The notes below the pieces were generated by a model. It did no database searches and was not told the origin of the DNA. It saw nothing but the letters and a program-made list of their open reading frames with translations. The translations under genes were made by a program, and so were the position numbers. From Pseudomonadota bacterium (GTDB taxonomy: Bacteria; Bdellovibrionota; Oligoflexia; Oligoflexales; Oligoflexaceae), in contig JAKQGS010000084.1 in the NCBI GenBank assembly GCA_029556045.1, positions 1 through 7,960 on the forward strand: 7,960 nucleotides of DNA, in the 5' to 3' direction. Shown here one piece after another: positions 1 through 6,289 of the stretch; within the stretch, counting starts at the first letter, position 1, and each line of letters starts with the position of its first letter.

Positions 1-16
1 GACGCAGTCGTCCTTT
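1..16 (+). repeat. 16-bp direct repeat, copy 1
   Basis: GACGCAGTCGTCCTTT occurs here at the extreme left edge and again, identically, at 437-452. The two copies lie in different reading frames of the beta-barrel gene, so a simple protein-level repeat does not explain the match. The left flank of this copy is outside the window, so the true repeat may be longer. Confidence 0.6.
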
Positions 17-482
17 TGGTGCGGTTTTTTTGGAGTTGAGCGCTGCCATGACGCAGCAAACTCAGCCAGCTGGCACTCCGGTCATAAAAGAAAGTCAGTT
101 TGATGAACCGGAACGGGTCTCCACGGAAGCCACCAAAATCAAAGGGGAGGTCAAAATCCCGCTGATCTTTGATGCAACACTGGCGGCATACGGTGGCGTG
201 CAGTTTTTAAAGGGATTTAACGATGGCAACATCCCTTCGGGAGATACCGATGCGGACGGGAATGCGATCTTTTTGATAGTTCCTCTGGAGGTGGATCAGC
301 AGTTTGCGGGCATGACCCTGAGCATTGATCCCATCAGTTGGCTCCGCATTTCGATGAACTTCAATTTGGCTTATAATACCTTCATTTCACCCGACGAAAT
401 CTACCAGACGGATGTTGATATCAACAATCCTTCGACGACGCAGTCGTCCTTTGTGCTATTGCAGGCCGCCCATACTTTCTAA
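1..482 (+). CDS. Probable outer-membrane beta-barrel protein, C-terminal part (5' end outside window)
   Basis: The frame is open from the first base to the TAA at 480-482. A TTG at 30 or the ATG at 48 could be read as a start, but neither has a Shine-Dalgarno sequence and the open frame continues upstream. I therefore read this as the 3' end of a longer gene. The protein has stretches of alternating hydrophobic and polar residues separated by acidic, Gly/Asp/Asn-rich loops (for example KIKGEVKIPLIFDATLAAYG and SWLRISMNFNLAYNTF). It ends in SSFVLLQAAHTF, with a terminal Phe and hydrophobic or aromatic residues at alternate positions. That is the C-terminal strand pattern recognised by the BAM machinery in outer-membrane proteins. 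No family could be named, so transport or adhesion roles are open. It runs convergently into the minus-strand S41 gene with only 9 bp between the stop codons. Confidence 0.6.
   Translation, partial: RSRPFGAVFLELSAAMTQQTQPAGTPVIKESQFDEPERVSTEATKIKGEVKIPLIFDATLAAYGGVQFLKGFNDGNIPSGDTDADGNAIFLIVPLEVDQQFAGMTLSIDPISWLRISMNFNLAYNTFISPDEIYQTDVDINNPSTTQSSFVLLQAAHTF
434..448. repeat. Small inverted repeat, GACGAC-gca-GTCGTC
   Basis: A perfect 6-bp stem with a 3-nt loop lies inside the end of the beta-barrel coding region. On the plus strand it is followed only by CTTTG, and on the minus strand there is no T-run, so it is not a convincing intrinsic terminator for either convergent gene. It may be a weak pause or simply coding sequence. 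Confidence 0.35.
437..452 (+). repeat. 16-bp direct repeat, copy 2
   Basis: This is the second copy of the 16-mer found at 1-16. It lies about 30 bp before the stop codon of the beta-barrel gene. Its first part overlaps a small hairpin (434-448), so the repeat may carry that hairpin too. Confidence 0.6.
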
Positions 483-483
483 C

Positions 484-498
484 TCAATGAATCATTGA
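484..498. repeat. 15-bp near-palindrome across the convergent stop codons
   Basis: TCAATGA, one central A, then TCATTGA form a perfect 7-bp inverted repeat with a single-base centre. It spans the 9-bp gap between the plus-strand TAA (480-482) and the minus-strand TGA (492-494) and includes the latter. It is AT-rich, has no room for a stable loop at full pairing and has no T-run. A protein-binding site, a weak bidirectional end signal or chance are all possible. Confidence 0.35.
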
Positions 499-1730
499 CG
501 GCGGCCAATCTCCTGCAGCGCAACCTCGAGGATCGGATCGATACCCTGGCCTGCAATCAACGGATCCCGCACAGGGACATCAGGAGTGACCCCATTGGCA
601 AAAGCCTCTATAAGATCCGGAGACACCTCCGCCTGTGGCAATCGCACCAGCCAGTTCTCATGCTTGAGGTACACGCGTTTTTCTGTACCCATCAGACCGG
701 CGGTGGGTTCACTCACAAGTGTCGCTCTCTTTTGAAGTTTCAGTGAACCCGCCAGAGCCTCACAGCTCCCCGTCATTTGTTCATCCATCAGGATCCAAAG
801 TGGTTTACTGTAGAGAGCGGGAGATTTCTTGGTTTTATCACCCGTAAAAATCACCGGATTCATAGGGGATACACCCCCGAGTCCTCCACGAAGATCCAGG
901 ATCCAGGCATCGGTGAGCTTCTCAAATTCAGATGCATGGCGGCGCAGCAGGTTGGCCATGCGCTCCCCCTCGCAAGACCACAAACGCAGGTAAGCCACCG
1001 GCTTGCCCCTCGTCGTGATAATTCGACGACTCAGATTGCTTCCCCGCTCCAGTATCTTCAGAGGCTCTTCCGGGACCGGCTGCATATGGGGTTGCAACGG
1101 TTTATCCCAGGCGCTCCGTCGCAAAACCACCTCGAGTGGTCCGGAACTGAGTGGCAGGGCTGACTGGCCATGAAAAGGTACACCGTTGATGGTTTGAACT
1201 TCATCGCCCCGCGCCAAGAGCTGATTTTCTGATGCTGCGGTTCCCGGGATGATTTCCTTGATATACCAGCGGGCGCCCCGTCTTTCCGCCACCCAGCCGG
1301 GAAACCACAGGCGGGGAGTTGCCGGGGGCTTTCCATCTACCTGTCGCCAACCATGGAAAAATATTTGTTCGTGGTCCAGAAGCGATTGACTGCTCCATCC
1401 CAGCTTTTGCAATAGCTGCGTGGCTGCGACCTTTCGCGCCTCCGGTGTATTCAGGCTACGGGAGTGATCCAGATACTCTTGCCGGAGGGATGGCCAGTTG
1501 GTGGGAGGATTTCCTTTGAAATAATCGGACTCAAGAACTTTGATCAGCTCGTGGGCTCCTGTGACGTCTTTTTCCTTCTGGGTAAGATCCCCTTTGGTGG
1601 CGTCGGCAGATGCACTTACCGTCAGGAGGCCGGCAAGCGCGATCCAAGCCAATGCAAGGCAGAGGGAAGGGGCACGGTGTCCGTTGGGATTGCTTCGTAA
1701 TTCCTGTCCGGAAGGTCGATGGATCGTCAT
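492..1730 (-). CDS. PDZ-containing S41 (C-terminal processing peptidase-like) exported protein
   Basis: This 412-residue protein has an export signal with an unusually long n-region (about residues 1-20), a hydrophobic core at about 21-39 and a plausible cleavage site after the SASA at 39-42. A PDZ-like segment follows at about 143-205 (GWVAERRGARWYIKEIIPGT, then RGDEVQTINGVPF). The S41 core runs from about 235 to 400, with DLRGGLGG at 279-286, SKPLWILMDEQMTGSCEALA at 308-327, RATLVSEPTAG at 335-345 and GVTPDVPV at 380-387. S41 enzymes cut proteins near their C-termini in the periplasm. Here the nucleophile region reads T-G-S-C-E, one residue shorter than the usual S-x-x-E, and the usual G-x-T-x-G-K lysine position is Leu346. 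Activity is therefore uncertain, although K351 or a shifted Ser322 might substitute. The ATG overlaps the hisC TGA (ATGA), which supports this start and implies translational coupling. It is the last gene of the operon. Confidence 0.85.
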   Translation of the reverse strand: MTIHRPSGQELRSNPNGHRAPSLCLALAWIALAGLLTVSASADATKGDLTQKEKDVTGAHELIKVLESDYFKGNPPTNWPSLRQEYLDHSRSLNTPEARKVAATQLLQKLGWSSQSLLDHEQIFFHGWRQVDGKPPATPRLWFPGWVAERRGARWYIKEIIPGTAASENQLLARGDEVQTINGVPFHGQSALPLSSGPLEVVLRRSAWDKPLQPHMQPVPEEPLKILERGSNLSRRIITTRGKPVAYLRLWSCEGERMANLLRRHASEFEKLTDAWILDLRGGLGGVSPMNPVIFTGDKTKKSPALYSKPLWILMDEQMTGSCEALAGSLKLQKRATLVSEPTAGLMGTEKRVYLKHENWLVRLPQAEVSPDLIEAFANGVTPDVPVRDPLIAGQGIDPILEVALQEIGRRQ

Positions 1731-1740
1731 TGATCCATCG
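1717..1740 (-). promoter_or_regulatory. RNA hairpin with the hisC stop and S41-gene start in its loop
   Basis: On the minus-strand mRNA, CGATGGATC (1740-1732) and GATCCATCG (1725-1717) pair perfectly as a 9-bp stem. The loop AATGAC contains both the hisC TGA and the downstream ATG. The stem covers the region where a Shine-Dalgarno sequence for the S41 gene would sit. The geometry suits translational coupling: only ribosomes finishing hisC would open the S41 start. No T-run follows, so it is not an intrinsic terminator. The function is inferred; the complementarity is seen directly. Confidence 0.5.
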
Positions 1741-2833
1741 CTTCGATCAGGGCGTTATTCTCGGCTTCGGTGCCCAGGGTGATCCGCAGACATCCCTGTA
1801 AGCCGGGGCCTTTGGACACGTTGCGCACCAGGATGCCCTTTTGAATCAGGTTTTGATATGCGGCCATAGCCTCATCCTGTGAGGGCCACCGGAGCACAAG
1901 AAAATTAGCCCGGGATGGTTTTACCATGAAGTTGCGTCGTTGGCCGATGTGGCTCAGGTGCTGGTGCAACCGCTCCCGCTCCGTTTTGGCATGCTGAATA
2001 TTACGGCTCACAAATTCTTTCATCTCAGGATCTGTAAAGACCAGGGAAGCCGCCGCCGTGGTGAAGTGATTCAGCAGATAGGGCAGGCGCAGTTTATTAA
2101 CCTGGCGGATGGTTTCCGGCGCGGCCAGAATATAACCCATGCGAATACCGGCGCCCCCCATGGTTTTGGAAAGCGTGCGGAGGATGATCAGGTTATCGTG
2201 CTCTTTCAGCAGGTTTGTGTAGGGTTCATCCGAAAACTCATAATAGGCTTCGTCAGCCATAAAGAGACTGTCGCGGTGATCCTGAAGAAGTTTTTGAAGG
2301 TCCCGGTAGGGCAAAAAGGTCCCCGTGGGATTGTTGGGGGACGCAAACATCACCAGCGATCGTGGGGGCAGGGAGGACAGGGTGCTGGTATCAAATTCCA
2401 GATCTTTGGTGAGCTCCCATGGCTCGTAAGCGAGGCCCGTGTATCGGCAATGCATTTCAAACAGCGGAAAGGATGGCCGCAGAATTTTGATTTTTCCCGT
2501 CACCCCGTGCGCAAACGTGTCCAACAGCAGGGTGATCAAATGATTGGAACCGGGACCTGTGAGGATGGCGCGGGGATCGATATCGAGGTAGTTCGCCAGT
2601 AACCGAGTCACGTCATCGGCCATGGGGATGGGGTAGCGGTTCCAATGCATCGCTTTGGTTTTGGCCAGGATCTTGTCCTTCAGATGATCCGGCCAGTCCC
2701 AAGGGCTCTCGTTCTGATCTAGTTTGATGGCAATATTCTGGGGGGCGTCCAGTTCATATCCCGGTGCTTCCCAAAGGGATGGGTAAAGGAAACTTTTCAA
2801 CCAATTGAGATCAGGGGATTTGGGCGTCAGCAT
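1727..2833 (-). CDS. hisC: Histidinol-phosphate aminotransferase-like, PLP-dependent (class I/II fold)
   Basis: This is probably HisC, which transfers an amino group from glutamate to imidazole-acetol phosphate in histidine synthesis. It is 368 residues from the chosen start, typical for HisC. Landmarks counted from that start are: KLDQNESPW (N41), RYP at 66-68, GPGSNHLI at 93-100, the PNNPTG loop (N168), DEAYYEF (D194, which would bind the pyridinium N, and Y197), SKTMGGAGIRMGY with Schiff-base lysine K223 and phosphate-binding R231, and LRITLGTEAEN with carboxylate- or phosphate-binding R350. I chose the ATG at 2831-2833 because GGAAAG lies 7 nt upstream. A second in-frame ATG at 2846-2848 would add MERPT but has no visible ribosome site. 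Both starts overlap the end of trmL. No other his gene is nearby, so a related aminotransferase role (aromatic or cobalamin-pathway type) cannot be excluded. Confidence 0.85.
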   Translation of the reverse strand: MLTPKSPDLNWLKSFLYPSLWEAPGYELDAPQNIAIKLDQNESPWDWPDHLKDKILAKTKAMHWNRYPIPMADDVTRLLANYLDIDPRAILTGPGSNHLITLLLDTFAHGVTGKIKILRPSFPLFEMHCRYTGLAYEPWELTKDLEFDTSTLSSLPPRSLVMFASPNNPTGTFLPYRDLQKLLQDHRDSLFMADEAYYEFSDEPYTNLLKEHDNLIILRTLSKTMGGAGIRMGYILAAPETIRQVNKLRLPYLLNHFTTAAASLVFTDPEMKEFVSRNIQHAKTERERLHQHLSHIGQRRNFMVKPSRANFLVLRWPSQDEAMAAYQNLIQKGILVRNVSKGPGLQGCLRITLGTEAENNALIEAMDQ

Positions 2834-3326
2834 TGTTGGTCTTTCCATGTGCGATGGCGTTCACAAGCAGGCCTTTTCTTTCCAGGAGGTGGTAGGTCAC
2901 GATGGACACCGCGTTGGACAGGTTCAGGCTGCGCACCCCGGGATGAAACATGGGGATGCCGTAGAATAGTTCAGGATAGCGGTGGTGTAAAGCATCGGGT
3001 AATCCGGTGGTTTCCCGCCCAAAAACCAGTAATTCCACGTCGTTCGGCATCTGGTGGTAGGGGCGGGAGGCAAATTTGGAAAAAAACGCCACTCGCTGTG
3101 GCGGAAATTGAGCCAGCAGTGAGCCTAAGTCCTGGTGGATCTCCAGATCCAGAAAGGGCCAATAATCCAGTCCTGGGCGCCGCAGGTTTTTGTCAGACAT
3201 GGAAAATCCCAGGGGACGAATCAAGTGCATGCGACAGCAGGTGGCTGCGGCGAGTCGGGCGATGCTGCCGGTGTTCTGTGGGATCTCCGGTTGAAAGAGG
3301 GCAATCTGCGGGTGGCCAGGCTTCAT
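2811..3326 (-). CDS. trmL: tRNA (cytidine/uridine-34 2'-O)-methyltransferase, SPOUT family
   Basis: TrmL (YibK) is a cytoplasmic, dimeric SPOUT enzyme that uses S-adenosylmethionine to 2'-O-methylate the wobble base of certain leucine tRNAs. The 171 residues match the short, single-domain TrmL layout. ALFQPEIPQNTGSIARLAAA at 9-28 is the N-terminal motif, with the family's NTG and R24. RRPGLDYW at 49-56 corresponds to the RRAGLDY block. LVFGRETTGLP at 100-110 and IPMFHPGVRSLNLSNAVSIV at 124-143 form the trefoil-knot cofactor site. About 20 residues extend past the usual end and overlap the hisC start. The ATG follows the CPBP stop codon directly (TAA then ATG, no gap) and has no strong Shine-Dalgarno sequence, so it is probably translated by coupling. 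Confidence 0.93.
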   Translation of the reverse strand: MKPGHPQIALFQPEIPQNTGSIARLAAATCCRMHLIRPLGFSMSDKNLRRPGLDYWPFLDLEIHQDLGSLLAQFPPQRVAFFSKFASRPYHQMPNDVELLVFGRETTGLPDALHHRYPELFYGIPMFHPGVRSLNLSNAVSIVTYHLLERKGLLVNAIAHGKTNNADAQIP

Positions 3327-3980
3327 TTAATAATTCTTGCGATCGACGGGGTTGGCAGGAGTGGTTGCGCTGGTATTCCCCAGTGGTGGCGTGGCTCGTT
3401 GATAAAGGACCTTCATGCGGGCCATGGAAATACCGTTGACCAGCACATGACAAATAATCGGTGGCCAGAGGGATCCTGTGCTATCGAACATCCATCCCAG
3501 CATGAGCCCCGCCAAAGCAGCCCAGACGCTCCATGCGGAAAGAAAACCCTGTGGCCCCATATGCAGGAGTCCAAAGAGGATCGAGGTCAGTGCCAGTCCC
3601 GCAAACGGCTGAATAGCCCCCCGGAAGAGCAGTTCTTCCCCAACCCCGGACAGAAGGGCCAGGTAAATCACCATCCACCAGGGTAGGGGGCCCATCAGAT
3701 AGATCATGGTTCGTTTGAGGGCGCTATAACTGGGAAACAGCTCTTCAAATAAAAAGCTTGCGGTCAGCATCACTCCGCAGCCCAACATGGCCAGCGCCAA
3801 AAAACGCAGGCCCTCCTGCAGGGAAGCCGGTAACATCATGGACCCCGCAAGGTTCTGATGCGCAAAATGCATGATCATGGCCCCGATGGCACCCATGGCC
3901 ATATAGACGATGGTGGAAGTCTGCCGCAGCAGGTCTCCCGCAGAGGTGTCATCCGGTAATTTTGGGGGGAGCGACGCCAT
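3327..3980 (-). CDS. CPBP-family intramembrane metalloprotease
   Basis: This integral membrane protein is related to Rce1/abortive-infection (CPBP, M79-like) glutamic or metallo-type intramembrane proteases. Counted from the chosen start it has 217 residues and about six hydrophobic segments (near 23-41, 58-78, 91-111, 126-141, 145-165 and 171-187). All three family motifs are present: GEELLFRG (E115, E116, R120), FGLLH (F136, H140) and HVLVN (H178, N182). Active-site chemistry is therefore likely intact. Bacterial members have varied roles, including bacteriocin self-immunity, prenyl-protein-like processing and peptide pheromone export, and the substrate here is unknown. I chose the ATG at 3978-3980 because AAGGA lies 5 nt upstream. 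A GTG at 4035-4037 would add 19 residues but has no ribosome site. It is first in the CPBP-trmL-hisC-S41 run, with its stop abutting the trmL ATG. Confidence 0.9.
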   Translation of the reverse strand: MASLPPKLPDDTSAGDLLRQTSTIVYMAMGAIGAMIMHFAHQNLAGSMMLPASLQEGLRFLALAMLGCGVMLTASFLFEELFPSYSALKRTMIYLMGPLPWWMVIYLALLSGVGEELLFRGAIQPFAGLALTSILFGLLHMGPQGFLSAWSVWAALAGLMLGWMFDSTGSLWPPIICHVLVNGISMARMKVLYQRATPPLGNTSATTPANPVDRKNY

Positions 3981-4085
3981 GGGTATCCTTACAATCAATC
4001 CATGGGTTGGTAGCAGAATCAGGGGGAGGTTGTCCACCGCAAAGCACCAGGATATAGTTGCCAGTTAGAATCTTAACCGATTATT
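3981..4085. other. Intergenic region between the subtilase and the CPBP operon
   Basis: These 105 bp contain no convincing intrinsic terminator for the subtilase gene and no strong promoter. A weak candidate on the minus strand is GGTTAA, 16 nt, TATATC, near 4046-4073. An imperfect palindrome centred on CCATGG (3996-4009, 12 of 14 positions symmetric) could be an operator or chance. The lack of a terminator leaves open co-transcription of the subtilase with the downstream four genes. Confidence 0.4.
3986..3990 (-). promoter_or_regulatory. Shine-Dalgarno sequence fixing the CPBP start
   Basis: AAGGA on the minus strand is followed 5 nt later by the ATG at 3978-3980. It is the strongest ribosome site in this intergenic region and decides the start against the upstream GTG at 4037. 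Confidence 0.6.
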
Positions 4086-6200
4086 TTAATGAGAGATTCC
4101 AGCACGCAGGACAATGTTACGCAACTGCCAGCCGTCCATATTGGTGCCACCATCGGTGATGAGGCGAAAGCGGATCATCAGGGTGCAGGGGGAAGCCGGA
4201 AGCCAGGGGCTCAGATTCATCGTTTCCCAATGCAGGGTGCGCCAACCACTGAGGCGAAGGACCTCCTGCCAGGACGCGCCATCATCTGTTGATACCTCAA
4301 CCAGGCCAAAATCACTGCCCTTTTCCAGCTGGTGTGCCGTATGTATTTGCAGCACCGCATGGTCATTCTCCAGAGTAAAGGTCGGCATGCGGGCGCTGAT
4401 ATTCCGGTTGCCACCGTATTTGGAGTCTGGACTATCCGTCAGAACCGACTGATTCTCCCACCGCTCCAAACCCCAGGGTGGATCAAGCTCCCAGCCCAGG
4501 AGGTCCTGGCCGGAAAAGGAATAAATCGATATGGATAAAAGGGTGGCGATTGGAATCGATCCGGTTTGTAATGGTCCTTGCTGGCCTGCGTTGTCGACGG
4601 CACGAATCTGCGCATATCCCCCGAAGTTCCAGGGTAGATTCACCAGGTCAGCGGTAATGGTTCCCAACGTATCATCAGATTCATGCGGGCGGTAGGTCAC
4701 CGGCGTTGCAGCCTCCCATTCCGTTTCGTTGTTGATGGGGTGGGACGCGATGCGGATCTGATAGTAGGCTGCATTTCCGACGTCCCCGTCATCACCGGCG
4801 CGACCCCATGTTAAACGAACTTCCTGCAGGTCGGCCTGGTTCTGCTGCCAGTGGGGAACAGGACCAGGGGGTGTTTGGTCCGCCAGATCCAAAAGATTGC
4901 CCCCATGAACGATTCCCCCTTGTTGCAGTAAACCCGCCAGCTGGTAGTCCGGCATGGCGGTTCTTTGCAGGCGTTCTCGCACCTGGAGGGGTGTCATGTG
5001 GGGTTCTTGTTCCATCAGAAGAGCCGCAAGGCCGGTCACAAAGGGGGCCGCCATTGAGGTGCCGCTCATGATATCGTAGCGGCCGCCTGGCACTGTCGAC
5101 AGGATATCAACACCGGGGGCTGCCACATGCACCATGCGGGGGCTGTGGTTGGAGAACGACGCCAATCGCCCGCTGGAATCGGTGGCCGCCACCGTGATGA
5201 TATTATCAAAGGGATAGGCGGCTGGATAAATCGGTTGATCATCCAGAAGGCTCTCATCGTTGCCGGCGGATGCCACCATCACGATGCCAGCCTGCTCCAT
5301 TTGTTGCACCGCCAGTCGCAGGGCCTCGGAGTCCACATCCTTGCCCCAGCTGTTGTTCACCACGCGGGCGCCGATGGTGCGGGCGTAGTCCAGGGATCTG
5401 ACGATGGTGGCAATATCCGCGATGCCGGTGCGGTTGAAGGTTTTAATGGCCACCATGGATGCCTGCCACACGGTGCCGCTGATGCCGATGGCGTTATTAC
5501 CCACCGCTCCAATGATGCCGGCCACATGGGTGCCATGCTCAAAATCATCAGAAGGGTCGTTGTCGTTATAGGCAAAATCCCAACCACGCCAGTCGTCCAC
5601 ATAGCCGTTTCCATCATCATCGCGGCCATTAAAACGTTTGTCAGCGCCCGTACCATCCGTTCCGCTCTCACCGGGGTTGATCCACAGATTATCCTGCAGA
5701 TCCGGGTGTGCGGCGTCAACGCCGGTGTCGATGATCGCAATCAGAGTGTTGCGGGCACTGGTGCTGGTCTCCCAAGCCACCGGTGCGCCGATATCCTTGC
5801 CGGCAATGCCACCCGGGATCCCTGGATTGGATAGTCCGTACTGGCGGACAAACATGGGGTCGTTCGGGACGACGCCGTGTAGGGAAACAATATGGTTAGG
5901 TTCAACAAATCGCACGCCGGGAAGACTTTTCATGGTGTCAACCCAGCTTTCAATATCATGGGGCTGCAAAAAAGACGGTATCCGGATGACGGCACCGTGG
6001 ATGGACGGCAGCAATGTCACATGCTCCAACCCAAGGGGGCTGGGAGCCCAAGCAAAAATCTCCGTGAGACCCGGCAGGTCTTCCAGTCCAATGATCCATT
6101 CCTGGGGAAAATCGGTCGCTGGGAAAGAGGGAGTCGTTCCGCCATTGATGGCGGTCGCCGGACCAGCCAGGGCGCACAAGCTGATGCTGATGACAGACAC
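4086..6200 (-). CDS. Secreted subtilisin-family serine protease (S8) with FnIII-like and C-terminal jelly-roll domains
   Basis: From the GTG at 6198-6200 the product has 704 residues. The order is: signal peptide (cleavage after ATA near 17), an I9-like propeptide at about 34-110 ending VRFVEPNHIV, the S8 catalytic domain at about 115-440, a fibronectin-III-like domain at about 445-550, and a C-terminal beta-sandwich at about 560-700. The last domain resembles the jelly-roll tails of secreted proteases (LTDSPDSKYGGN, VEVSTDDGASW, DGWQLRNIVL). The catalytic triad is intact: D158 in IIDTGVDAAHPDL, H222 in HGTHVAG and S382 in GTSMAAP. N314 in SAGN provides the oxyanion hole. NGRDDDGNGYVDDW at 191-204 is a probable calcium-binding insertion common in this subfamily. 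It is probably exported and self-processed. The GTG start leaves a signal peptide with no positive charge. Extending nine codons to an ATT (6225-6227) or eight to a CTG adds ILRKNLEKL and a proper basic n-region, so the true start is probably upstream. Confidence 0.93.
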   Translation of the reverse strand: MSVISISLCALAGPATAINGGTTPSFPATDFPQEWIIGLEDLPGLTEIFAWAPSPLGLEHVTLLPSIHGAVIRIPSFLQPHDIESWVDTMKSLPGVRFVEPNHIVSLHGVVPNDPMFVRQYGLSNPGIPGGIAGKDIGAPVAWETSTSARNTLIAIIDTGVDAAHPDLQDNLWINPGESGTDGTGADKRFNGRDDDGNGYVDDWRGWDFAYNDNDPSDDFEHGTHVAGIIGAVGNNAIGISGTVWQASMVAIKTFNRTGIADIATIVRSLDYARTIGARVVNNSWGKDVDSEALRLAVQQMEQAGIVMVASAGNDESLLDDQPIYPAAYPFDNIITVAATDSSGRLASFSNHSPRMVHVAAPGVDILSTVPGGRYDIMSGTSMAAPFVTGLAALLMEQEPHMTPLQVRERLQRTAMPDYQLAGLLQQGGIVHGGNLLDLADQTPPGPVPHWQQNQADLQEVRLTWGRAGDDGDVGNAAYYQIRIASHPINNETEWEAATPVTYRPHESDDTLGTITADLVNLPWNFGGYAQIRAVDNAGQQGPLQTGSIPIATLLSISIYSFSGQDLLGWELDPPWGLERWENQSVLTDSPDSKYGGNRNISARMPTFTLENDHAVLQIHTAHQLEKGSDFGLVEVSTDDGASWQEVLRLSGWRTLHWETMNLSPWLPASPCTLMIRFRLITDGGTNMDGWQLRNIVLRAGISH

Positions 6201-6224
6201 AAGCTTTTCCAGATTCTTTCGCAG

Positions 6225-6243
6225 AATGGGATCTCCGGGAGAT
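6225..6243 (-). promoter_or_regulatory. Shine-Dalgarno within a palindrome, ahead of a possible ATT or CTG start of the subtilase
   Basis: The minus strand reads GGAG, five nt, ATT, then CTG. GGAG is thus ideally spaced for ATT (6225-6227) and acceptable for CTG (6222-6224). The GGAG lies in the self-complementary 13-mer ATCTCC-C-GGAGAT (6243-6231), which could partly hide the ribosome site. Reading from here restores a basic n-region to the signal peptide. A weaker GGA at 6208-6210 serves the GTG at 6200, so the start remains unproven. Confidence 0.45.
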
Positions 6244-6289
6244 GATATTTGTTTCGGCAGTGATCTTTTCTAACAGAATTCTCATCTTT

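Noticed and set aside
30..482. The beta-barrel segment as a complete 150-residue protein starting at TTG.
   Set aside because: There is no ribosome site, the frame is open to the window edge and the product lacks a signal peptide. A truncated larger gene fits better.
3978..4037. GTG at 4035-4037 as the start of the CPBP protease, giving 236 residues.
   Set aside because: No ribosome site precedes it, whereas the ATG at 3978-3980 has AAGGA at 5-nt spacing. The extra 19 residues are not part of the family core.
4020..4060. Possible sigma54-type promoter (TGGCA and TTTGC elements) upstream of the CPBP gene.
   Set aside because: The spacing between the GG and GC elements does not fit the -24/-12 pattern in either alignment I tried.
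5127..5834. Long plus-strand open frame (235 codons) opposite the subtilase.
   Set aside because: It lies wholly antisense to the conserved S8 catalytic domain and its product is His/Gly/Val-rich without domain logic. It is a shadow frame, like those at 1940-2602 and 5638-6273.
5956..6285. Minus-strand frame starting with an ATG at 6285, upstream of the subtilase and in another frame.
   Set aside because: It has no Shine-Dalgarno sequence, starts at or before the likely transcription start and runs out of frame through the subtilase signal and propeptide. Its translation looks unlike a protein.
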